Of a DNA stretch of 34,341 bases, positions 6,733 to 12,665 are shown one piece after another; positions within the stretch are counted from its first letter, which is position 1; every line of letters starts with the position of its first letter. A model generated the notes under the pieces. The model had not been told where the DNA came from and ran no database searches. It was given only the letters and a program-made list of their open reading frames with translations. The stretch comes from a virus. The position numbers and the translations under genes were made by a program. Location of the stretch: the IMG/VR virus record IMGVR_UViG_3300007734_000608, positions 1 through 34,341 of that record. One strand, 5' to 3'.

Positions 6733-7035
6733 ATTATTGAAATGGTCGAAGATGAGCGCGTTTTCTGCCATCAATGCGCTAATGCGGAAATGGTAGAGCA
6801 GCGCCAGTCGATGCCAGCAGAGCAGATGGAAAGGCACAGGAAGGTCAACGCAAAGCCACTACAGTGGATGTTTGACCAGGCAAAGATTAAAGGTGGATGG
6901 GCAACCATCACATGGTCCGAACACCAGTGCGCGAAAACCGGACTGGCAGCCTTTCCGACCGATGTCAAACACCGATGCCATATGTTCCAGACCAAAGCCT
7001 CGGCAGTAGAATCCGAGGAATGGTGGTTGACTTAA
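6715..7035 (+). CDS. Cys-rich small protein, possible zinc binder
   Basis: A 106-residue protein with two Cys clusters: FCHQCANAEM (residues 18-27) near the N-terminus and CAKTGLAAFPTDVKHRCHMF near the C-terminus. The CxxC...C...CxxF spacing resembles small metal-binding proteins common in phages, but I know no assigned function. A strong ribosome site (AAAGGAAAG) precedes ATG 6715. The start codon itself lies inside a DnaA box, and an iteron copy lies at codons 22-25, so the gene's 5' end is part of the putative origin. It overlaps the following nuclease gene by 16 bases. Confidence 0.6.
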   Translation: MHRLSTIIEMVEDERVFCHQCANAEMVEQRQSMPAEQMERHRKVNAKPLQWMFDQAKIKGGWATITWSEHQCAKTGLAAFPTDVKHRCHMFQTKASAVESEEWWLT

Positions 7036-7403
7036 AGCGCAAAAGAAAAAGCATTGAACACATTGACCAGGTCAAGGTGGTCCAGCACTTCCGAGCGTTT
7101 TATCCGGATGTCATCATTGCAGCAATACCCAATGGAGGCGATAGAACGGCCTCAGAGCGCGTCAGATTGCACAGCGAAGGGGTATTGGCAGGGATGCCGG
7201 ATTTATGCGTCTTAGAGCCTAAAAACGGGTTTCATGCGTTATTTGTGGAGATGAAGACCAAGGCCGGTGTGGTTTCAAACAAGCAAAGCGCTGTAGGTTT
7301 GCAGTTAAATGCAAAAGGGTACATGGCAGTGGTCGCCAGATCAGCTGCCGAAGCAATCAAAACAATCGAGGAGTATCTGAATGGCGAGAAACACATTGGC
7401 TGA
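7020..7403 (+). CDS. VRR-NUC domain nuclease
   Basis: A 127-residue protein that matches the VRR-NUC family (PD-(D/E)XK fold, Holliday-junction-resolvase-like). Key features are IPNGGDRT, GMPDLCVLEP with the metal-binding Asp, FVEMKTKAGVVSNKQ with the E-x-K pair, and a helix with the conserved Gln. I chose ATG 7020 because the longer frame upstream (to 6897) lies inside the previous gene and looks non-native. GAGGA directly abuts the start, so initiation may depend on coupling. It probably cleaves branched or flap DNA during phage replication or packaging. It overlaps the small terminase gene by 23 bases. Confidence 0.85.
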   Translation: MVVDLKRKRKSIEHIDQVKVVQHFRAFYPDVIIAAIPNGGDRTASERVRLHSEGVLAGMPDLCVLEPKNGFHALFVEMKTKAGVVSNKQSAVGLQLNAKGYMAVVARSAAEAIKTIEEYLNGEKHIG

Positions 7404-7884
7404 AATGGCCGACCAAGGCGCTGTCAACATCTTGGCAGCACAAGCAAAGAAGGCTGAGATCAGCGTGGCCAACAAGGCCATTCACAAGTTTGGCGGTGAA
7501 GATGCCATCCTCGAATTCATTGCCAGTGGCGGCACAATCTCCGCGCTGTGCAAGGTATTAGGGGTGGGGAATACGACCTTTGACAGATGGGTCGAGAGAG
7601 GCGGTGAGGCACGCAAGGCCGCATACGCACGCGCACGCACGCGAGCAGCACAAAGTTTAGCAGAACAAACCATCGACATTGCAGACGCGGCCACCATCCA
7701 AGAGGTGCAGCTGGCCAAGCTACGCTGTGACAGGCGTGCGTGGCTAGCCAGCAAGCTCTCTGAGGAGTTCTCAGACAAGCAGCAACCCCTGGTCAACATC
7801 GACCTTGGAAGCATGGCGCTCGATGCCCTGCGCAAGCGCAGCATCGTATCAATAGACACTTTGACGGATATGAATACCAAATGA
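7381..7884 (+). CDS. Terminase small subunit
   Basis: A 167-residue protein with an N-terminal helix-turn-helix (GGTISALCKVLGVGNTTFDR, residues about 49-68) followed by a helical region (ARARTRAAQSLAEQTIDIAD, about 80-100) typical of phage small terminases that recognise the packaging site. The C-terminus is Leu/Asp-rich. It precedes the large terminase by about 1 kb, with four small genes and a DnaA-box region between them. The family assignment rests on the HTH-plus-helix pattern and the position. Confidence 0.75.
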   Translation: MARNTLAEMADQGAVNILAAQAKKAEISVANKAIHKFGGEDAILEFIASGGTISALCKVLGVGNTTFDRWVERGGEARKAAYARARTRAAQSLAEQTIDIADAATIQEVQLAKLRCDRRAWLASKLSEEFSDKQQPLVNIDLGSMALDALRKRSIVSIDTLTDMNTK

Positions 7885-7916
7885 TTCAGTCACTTTATAC
7901 AACGACCATTATGTTA

Positions 7917-8131
7917 AGTGGATAACTCGTTATCCACAGAATTAAGTGCATTAAAGTATTACAAGCCTAGTTATGCACAGGAATCTGTGGATAAGGTTGG
8001 CCAAAATCCGTGGATAACCCCGCGGTGGCCGGCTGGCGGTCGGTGGCCGCGACCCCCCCCTTGGCCGGCTTGGCGGGGGCGACTGTGGCGGCACTAAACA
8101 CCTACAAAAAAAATTTTTTAAAAAAATTTTG
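7917..8131. other. oriC-like region: DnaA-box cluster, GC-rich spacer and AT-rich block
   Basis: This gene-free stretch after the small terminase holds DnaA boxes at 7930-7938 (TTATCCACA), 7971-7979 (TTATGCACA), 7986-7994 (TGTGGATAA, minus) and two 8-of-9 matches at 7917-7925 and 8009-8017 (both minus). GTGGATAAC (7918-7926) and GTTATCCAC (7929-7937) form a perfect inverted pair. A GC-rich stretch follows (about 8020-8095), then a run of about 27 A/T bases (8105-8130), like a DNA-unwinding element. This is the classical order of parts of a bacterial chromosomal origin. Function is inferred. Confidence 0.7.
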
Positions 8132-8137
8132 CACTAG

Positions 8138-8167
8138 TTGACATAAAACGCAAAAAGCACCGACAAT
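8138..8167 (+). promoter_or_regulatory. Candidate sigma70-type promoter for the packaging/structural block
   Basis: A perfect -35 hexamer TTGACA (8138-8143) is followed 18 bases later by GACAAT (8162-8167), a 4-of-6 match to TATAAT. It sits 30 bases ahead of the first of a series of overlapping rightward genes starting at 8197, and just after the AT-rich block. A plausible promoter for the terminase and later genes. Confidence 0.5.
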
Positions 8168-8196
8168 CTAATCTCCACAAACAACGGAGCAAACCT

Positions 8197-8361
8197 ATGA
8201 AAACGAAGCAGGCGACAGTGGTCCTCAAGGGTCAGGAGTGGATTGTGATTGACACTGATGAGACTAAAGATGGGAAAGTGTTTTGCACTTTAATGAGTCC
8301 AGACGGGCAGACTGCCTGGCACACTTGGGTGGACATTAACTTAATCGTGGGGATAATATGA
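8197..8361 (+). CDS. Small conserved-looking protein, unknown function
   Basis: A 54-residue frame from ATG 8197 to TGA 8361, with ribosome site ACGGAGC 6 bases upstream. It starts MKTKQATVVLKGQEWIVIDT and looks beta-rich (alternating hydrophobics, Trp residues in AWHTWVDINL). Its stop overlaps the next start. It is the first gene after the candidate promoter. I recognise no family. Confidence 0.55.
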   Translation: MKTKQATVVLKGQEWIVIDTDETKDGKVFCTLMSPDGQTAWHTWVDINLIVGII

Positions 8362-8519
8362 ATATAGCCTTATTAACTAAAGTGCGCCAGTTATTTAATG
8401 TCGATTATGTGCCGAGAAGCACGAATAGACATAATCAGAAACAATATATTAAAGCGATTAGATTATTAGGTGATAAGTGGTTAACGCACCCACATAATAA
8501 AATTCAGAGAATACAGTGA
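8358..8519 (+). CDS. Small basic phage protein
   Basis: A 53-residue frame from ATG 8358 to TGA 8519, overlapping neighbours on both sides (ATGA and GTGA). It contains VPRSTNRHNQKQYIKAIRLL and GDKWLTHP, a pattern I recognise from small phage proteins near terminase genes (RHNQ...IR.LGDKWL), with no known role. The protein is strongly basic, so nucleic-acid binding is possible but unproved. Confidence 0.6.
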   Translation: MNIALLTKVRQLFNVDYVPRSTNRHNQKQYIKAIRLLGDKWLTHPHNKIQRIQ

Positions 8520-8716
8520 AAAGTAATTTTGTAAATAACCATGTGAGACTGAATGGCAACTGCCATGGTCATAAGTTACAGCTTTGTAATAAATGCGCTG
8601 TGATGAAGCCACCAGAGGGTGGGGTGGAGATGAGTGCAACGAGGTGGTTGTGTGCATCGTGCTGGACCAATCGGGTGACCAGTCAGAACTTGAAACAAGT
8701 GGGGATGGGCAAATGA
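8516..8716 (+). CDS. Small zinc-ribbon-like protein
   Basis: A 66-residue protein starting at GTG 8516 (GTGA overlap with the previous stop). It has two CxxC pairs, CNKC (about residues 24-27) and CASC (about 46-49), separated by 18 residues including KPPEGGVEMSATRW. This is the spacing of a zinc ribbon or treble-clef finger. Such small proteins are frequent in phage genomes; binding of DNA or RNA is inferred from the fold only. It overlaps the next gene by ATGA. Confidence 0.65.
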   Translation: MKSNFVNNHVRLNGNCHGHKLQLCNKCAVMKPPEGGVEMSATRWLCASCWTNRVTSQNLKQVGMGK

Positions 8717-8916
8717 ATGATTTATTGACAGCACTGCATTTGGAGATTGTGATTGTGGACCTGAGGGTGAAGATGCTTGAGGCTATTGAGAGTGGGTATT
8801 TCGACTTGGCCATGACCATGCATTTTTTGATTTTGGTCAGGACCGATGAGCTGGATGCGCATAAGTGGTCGATGCCTGAGAAGCAGTGGGCCATTTATGA
8901 CAAGATGCACCCATGA
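8713..8916 (+). CDS. Small helical protein ahead of the large terminase
   Basis: A 67-residue protein from ATG 8713 (ATGA overlap) to TGA 8916. It reads as nearly all helix (NDLLTALHLEIVIVDLRVKM; AIESGYFDLAMTMHFLILV) with no clear membrane segment. The frame is also open upstream to 8593, but that part overlaps the zinc-ribbon gene and looks non-native. It is directly coupled to the large terminase. Unknown function. Confidence 0.55.
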   Translation: MNDLLTALHLEIVIVDLRVKMLEAIESGYFDLAMTMHFLILVRTDELDAHKWSMPEKQWAIYDKMHP

Positions 8917-10319
8917 AAGAAAATGTTTTTGCATTGTGGGTAGAGAGGTATCAGCCTGATCCTGTCTTGTTTGTTCAAGAGGTGTTGGGGGTTGACCCTG
9001 ACGAGTGGCAGATCAAGTTTTTGAAGGCTATAGCCCGTGGTGACAGGAAAATCTCTGTGAGGAGTGGCCACGGGGTGGGAAAGAGTACGGCAAGCAGCTG
9101 GGCCATGCTCTGGTACTTTATGACTCGGTCTCCGGTCAAGGTGGTGGTGACTGCACCGACAAGCTCTCAGCTTTATGACGCGATGTTTGCAGAACTGAAG
9201 AGGTGGATTAACTCAATGCCTCTGCCATTGCAGCAGCTCTTGACTGTCAAGCAAGAGAGGATTGAATTCAATGCGGCTCCCACTGAGATGTTTATATCGG
9301 CAAGGACAAGCAGGGCCGAGCAGCCGGAAGCCTTGCAGGGGATTCACTCAGAGAATGTGATGCTGGTGGCCGATGAGGCTTCTGGTGTGCCAGAGCAAGT
9401 GTTCGAGGCCGCGGCTGGATCGATGTCTGGCCACAATGCGGTGACGCTGTTATTGGGCAATCCGGTGAGGAGTAGTGGGTTTTTCTATGACACGCATACG
9501 CGCTTGGCAGATGAGTGGACCACGTTTCAAGTGTCTTGCATGGACTCACCGAGGGTGAGCAAAGAGTACATTGATGAGATGGCCATGCGCTATGGCGAGG
9601 AAAGCAACGTCTACCGCATCAGGGTGGTGGGTGAATTCCCCAAGGGTGATGACGACACTGTCATTGCCATGGACCTACTGGAGAGTGCCTTAAATAGGGA
9701 TGTCGCGCCAAGTGAGTACGCGCCCATGATCTGGGGCTTGGATGTGGCGCGGTTTGGATCGGACAGGTCAGCGCTGTGCAAGCGCCAAGGCAATGCGGTG
9801 ACTGAGGCGATCAGGACATGGAAGAATTTGGACCTGATGCAATTGACTGGCGCGGTGGTGGCCGAGTACCAGGCGCTTGCACCGAGTGCGCAGCCGAAAG
9901 AAATACTGGTCGATTCCATTGGATTAGGCGCTGGGGTGGTGGACCGCCTCAGAGAGCTGGGCCTACCGGCCAGAGGGATCAACGTGTCAGAGTCCCCAGC
10001 CATGGGTGGGACTTACAGGAATCTCAAAGCTGAGCTTTGGTACAAGGCACGGGCATGGCTCGAAGCTCGGGACTGCAAGATGCCGCGGGATGATGTGCTA
10101 ATTGCCGAGCTGGCCACAGTGCGGTACTCATTCACCAGTAACGGCAAGATTGCCATTGAGGGGAAAGACGAGATCAAGAGGAGAGGTCTGCCAAGCCCAG
10201 ACAAGGCCGATGCCTTTGTCCTGACATTTGCAAGTGACGCAATTTCTGGAATGTACGGGTCAACGGGTAACGGCAAGTGGAGTCAGCCCCTGCGCAGAAA
10301 CTTGTCGCGGGTTGCATAA
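8913..10319 (+). CDS. Terminase large subunit (packaging ATPase and nuclease)
   Basis: A 468-residue terminase, close to the usual length. The N-terminal ATPase has a Walker A-like RSGHGVGKS (50-58), Walker B MLVADEAS (150-157) and a coupling motif region around LLLGNPV (179-185). The C-terminal RNase-H-like nuclease has Asp residues in IWGLDVARFG (Asp277), ILVDSIG (Asp334) and PDKADAF (Asp430/433). It works with the small subunit and the portal to pump and cut DNA. It starts by an ATGA overlap. Low-level similarity to bacterial ATPases is ruled out by the nuclease half. Confidence 0.95.
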   Translation: MKENVFALWVERYQPDPVLFVQEVLGVDPDEWQIKFLKAIARGDRKISVRSGHGVGKSTASSWAMLWYFMTRSPVKVVVTAPTSSQLYDAMFAELKRWINSMPLPLQQLLTVKQERIEFNAAPTEMFISARTSRAEQPEALQGIHSENVMLVADEASGVPEQVFEAAAGSMSGHNAVTLLLGNPVRSSGFFYDTHTRLADEWTTFQVSCMDSPRVSKEYIDEMAMRYGEESNVYRIRVVGEFPKGDDDTVIAMDLLESALNRDVAPSEYAPMIWGLDVARFGSDRSALCKRQGNAVTEAIRTWKNLDLMQLTGAVVAEYQALAPSAQPKEILVDSIGLGAGVVDRLRELGLPARGINVSESPAMGGTYRNLKAELWYKARAWLEARDCKMPRDDVLIAELATVRYSFTSNGKIAIEGKDEIKRRGLPSPDKADAFVLTFASDAISGMYGSTGNGKWSQPLRRNLSRVA

Positions 10320-10351
10320 TTCGGGTATTGACAAACCAATGGGGGAAACCT

Positions 10352-10540
10352 ATGAAGGCAATGAGTAAAGCGCAAAAGAAGGTCGGCAAGGTGATGGGTG
10401 AATTTGGTGCTGGCAAGCTGCACAGTGGCAAGGGTGGCCCAGTGGTCAAGAATCCCAAGCAGGCAATTGCCATTGCAATGTCTGAGGCAAAGATGCCCAT
10501 GCGCGGTCAGCGCACAGCAAAGAACAAGGCGAAAAAATAA
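10352..10540 (+). CDS. DUF6496-like small basic protein
   Basis: A 62-residue, very basic protein from ATG 10352 (GGGGGAAACCT upstream) to TAA 10540. The core KVMGEFGAGKLHSGKGGPVV and KNPKQAIAIAMSEA are the hallmark of the DUF6496 family, often found near terminase or portal genes in phages; the function is not known. The longer frame from 10277 lies inside the terminase and is not preferred. The stop overlaps the next start by one base. Confidence 0.8.
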   Translation: MKAMSKAQKKVGKVMGEFGAGKLHSGKGGPVVKNPKQAIAIAMSEAKMPMRGQRTAKNKAKK

Positions 10541-11019
10541 TGGCTACTCTAAAACGCACCATGGAACAGGTCATGGACCGAGAAGAGGGCGAGGACATGG
10601 AAAGTGGCGAGAACTGCCCCATGCCCACGCAAGACATTACCCTCAACCTAAAGAACCGCGCAAAGGCAATCACCAGCGCGGCCTATGGTCCTGAGAATCC
10701 CAAACTGCCTAATGAGGCTTTTTGGCGCAAGAAGGCTGACCAGTGGGATGTCAGCATGGATGACGCAAAGCAGAGCCTATGCGGTAACTGCGCAGCATTC
10801 AATGTGTCTGACAACATCAAGCAGTGCATTGCAGAGGGTATTGGCATGGAAGCAGACCCATGGGGCACGATCAAGCTGGCCGATCTGGGTTACTGCGAAA
10901 TCTTTGACTTCAAGTGCGCAGCCAGCAGAACGTGCGATGCATGGGTGGTCGGTGGCCCAAATACGGGCGAAGAGACTGAAGAGGGCGAGGACATGGAAGA
11001 TGAAGGAGAAGAGGAATGA
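10540..11019 (+). CDS. Cys-rich phage protein with acidic tail
   Basis: A 159-residue protein. The middle has several cysteines in a regular arrangement (SLCGNCAAF, IKQCIAEG, GYCEIFDFKCAASRTCDAW, about residues 80-137), a pattern I know from uncharacterised phage proteins near portal genes, possibly binding metal or an iron-sulfur cluster. The C-terminus is strongly acidic (GEETEEGEDMEDEGEEE). It starts within the previous stop (TAATG) and overlaps the next gene by ATGA. Function unknown; the metal-binding idea rests on the cysteines. Confidence 0.7.
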   Translation: MATLKRTMEQVMDREEGEDMESGENCPMPTQDITLNLKNRAKAITSAAYGPENPKLPNEAFWRKKADQWDVSMDDAKQSLCGNCAAFNVSDNIKQCIAEGIGMEADPWGTIKLADLGYCEIFDFKCAASRTCDAWVVGGPNTGEETEEGEDMEDEGEEE

Positions 11020-11171
11020 AACAAGGTTTGTATGCAAACATTCATGCTAAACGCGAAAGAATTGCTGCTGGGTCTAAAGAGAAAATGCGCAAGCCTGGGG
11101 CAAAGGGCGCTCCAAGCGCTTCAGACTTTAAGGCAGCGGCTAAAACCGCCAAGCCAGTGAAAAAGAAATGA
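11016..11171 (+). CDS. Small basic phage protein
   Basis: A 51-residue frame with overlaps at both ends (ATGA). It reads MKQGLYANIHAKRERIAAGS then KMRKPGAKGAPSASDFKAAA and a Lys-rich tail. This GLYANIHAKR...KPGxKGAP pattern is familiar from many phages and always sits near DUF6321 and DUF6496 genes. No function is known; the basic character suggests binding to nucleic acid or a capsid surface. Confidence 0.75.
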   Translation: MKQGLYANIHAKRERIAAGSKEKMRKPGAKGAPSASDFKAAAKTAKPVKKK

Positions 11172-11464
11172 AGACACCAGCTTGGCAGCGTAAAGAGGGC
11201 AAAAGCCCGTCTGGCGGCTTAAATGCCAAGGGTCGGGCCAGTGCCAAGGCCGAGGGTATGAACTTGAAAGCGCCAGTCAAGGCAGGCGATAACCCTAGAC
11301 GCGCCAGCTTCTTGGCGCGCATGGGCAATATGCCTGGGCCTGAGTACAAAGCAGGCGAGCCGACACGGCTGCTGCTGAGTCTCAAGGCATGGGGCGCAAG
11401 CTCCAAGGCCGATGCCAAGGCAAAAGCAGCTGCAATATCTGCGAGAAACAAGGCCAAGAAATGA
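11168..11464 (+). CDS. DUF6321-like protein
   Basis: A 98-residue basic protein carrying the family signature TPAWQRKEGKSPSGGLNAKG, NPRRASFLARMGNMPGPEY and LLLSLKAWGASSKADA. It is a well-conserved uncharacterised phage family that travels with the preceding small basic gene. No membrane or enzyme motifs. It overlaps the following glycosyltransferase gene by ATGA, so these small genes and the sugar enzymes are translated together. Confidence 0.8.
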   Translation: MKTPAWQRKEGKSPSGGLNAKGRASAKAEGMNLKAPVKAGDNPRRASFLARMGNMPGPEYKAGEPTRLLLSLKAWGASSKADAKAKAAAISARNKAKK

Positions 11465-12153
11465 TTTGTCCAATTGTCATTGCCACTGTCAAGGGCCACG
11501 GGTTGGCGGTGCTGCTTGAATCGATTAAGCAATACGCGCCAGAGTGTCCGGTGTACTTGCGCGGCCCAGAGTCGGTGATTGAGAATTACCAAGCCGATCT
11601 GAAGATTTATGGCCAGCCAAGGAACTTTGGCGAGGACTACAACGAGATCATTGAGGCAGCGCTCAAAGACTGGTCATCGTGCATTGTGGCCAATGATGAC
11701 ATAGTGCTGACCCCCACCAGCGTGAAGGTGCTGATGGAGGATGTGTCCATTGTCAGGACCATGAACAGCTACAAAGCTGGGTGGGTGGCGGCTCGAAGTG
11801 ATGCGGCAAGGTCTGGCCAGAATGTGCGCATTTGCCAGCCTGGTGAGCGATTGAGCTTCTTTAAATTCCCCTCTGAGGCTCACATCAAATTGGTCCAAGA
11901 GGTCAGCCCAATATTTGCATGGATATCAAGTGACGCATTTGGGGAGGCAAAGTTTCCCCCTCTGAATTGGTACAGTGACGATGTGCATTGTATGGATTTA
12001 ATCCAAAAAGGCTATGGCCACTATGTGAGCGCAAGCTATGTTCACCACATTGGCTCAAACACCATCGGCATGAATGCCAAGCAGCTGCATGAGGATGCGC
12101 TGCCATGGCTCAAAGAGAACAGGCCCGAATATGCGAAGGCATGGTTTGCATGA
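11461..12153 (+). CDS. Glycosyltransferase, GT-A (family 2-like)
   Basis: A 230-residue protein with a GT-A-like start (CPIVIATVKGHGLAVLLESI), and an acidic metal/nucleotide-sugar motif VANDDIVLTP (about residues 78-87) in the place of DxD. Later residues include FAWISSDAFGEAKFPP and WYSDDVHCMDLIQKGYG, reminiscent of the acceptor region. It probably transfers a sugar, perhaps to a virion protein, the host surface or DNA; the substrate cannot be told. I chose ATG 11461 for its ATGA overlap. The position between head genes is unusual for such an enzyme. Confidence 0.75.
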   Translation: MICPIVIATVKGHGLAVLLESIKQYAPECPVYLRGPESVIENYQADLKIYGQPRNFGEDYNEIIEAALKDWSSCIVANDDIVLTPTSVKVLMEDVSIVRTMNSYKAGWVAARSDAARSGQNVRICQPGERLSFFKFPSEAHIKLVQEVSPIFAWISSDAFGEAKFPPLNWYSDDVHCMDLIQKGYGHYVSASYVHHIGSNTIGMNAKQLHEDALPWLKENRPEYAKAWFA

Positions 12154-12665
12154 GTCACCAGCAACAACTTGATTTTGTGGCCGCTGTGAAGGCTGAATTT
12201 CCAGAACACTTCAGCCAGACCAAGGTTTTGGAAGTTGGCTCTTTGGACATCAATGGCAGCGTCAGGCAGTTTTTTGAGAATCCTGACAAATACATTGGCT
12301 GTGACTTGGGCGAAGGCCCAGGGGTGGACATTGTGTGCCGAGGCCATGAACTGCCATACCCAGACGGGATGTTTGATGTGGTGATCTCATGCGAGTGCTT
12401 TGAGCATGACAAACACTGGGATAAGACGTTTCAAAAGATGATTGACCTGGTGCGAGAGGGTGGTCTGGTGATTTTCTCCTGTGCCACAATAGGCAGACCG
12501 GAGCATGGCACGACCAGAACTTCACCGGCTGACGCGCCATTTACAAACGATTACTACCGAAATTTGAGGGAGGAAGATTTTAATGACTTCAAGCCTCTCT
12601 TCAAACAATACAAATTTGGTCAGTGCCTTAGACCACGCGACCTATATTTTTGGGGATTGAAATGA
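12150..12665 (+). CDS. Class I SAM-dependent methyltransferase
   Basis: A 171-residue methyltransferase of the Methyltransf_11 type. Motif I is KVLEVGSLDINGSVR (about residues 25-39), motif II is YIGCDLGEGPGVD, and FDVVISCECFEH (about 75-86) is the post-II/IV region; REGGLVIFSCAT follows. No DNA-methylase DPPY/NPPY catalytic motif is present, so a small-molecule, sugar or protein target is more likely than DNA. It is coupled by ATGA to the glycosyltransferase before and the portal after, suggesting a shared modification pathway. Confidence 0.8.
   Translation: MSHQQQLDFVAAVKAEFPEHFSQTKVLEVGSLDINGSVRQFFENPDKYIGCDLGEGPGVDIVCRGHELPYPDGMFDVVISCECFEHDKHWDKTFQKMIDLVREGGLVIFSCATIGRPEHGTTRTSPADAPFTNDYYRNLREEDFNDFKPLFKQYKFGQCLRPRDLYFWGLK

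Noticed and set aside
6897-7019. A longer N-terminus for the VRR-NUC protein
   Set aside because: The extra 41 codons lie wholly in the previous gene in another frame, and the residues look unlike the nuclease family.
10328-10357. A promoter at TTGACA 10328 with TATGAA downstream
   Set aside because: The -10 candidate overlaps the start codon at 10352, leaving no room for a leader; probably chance.
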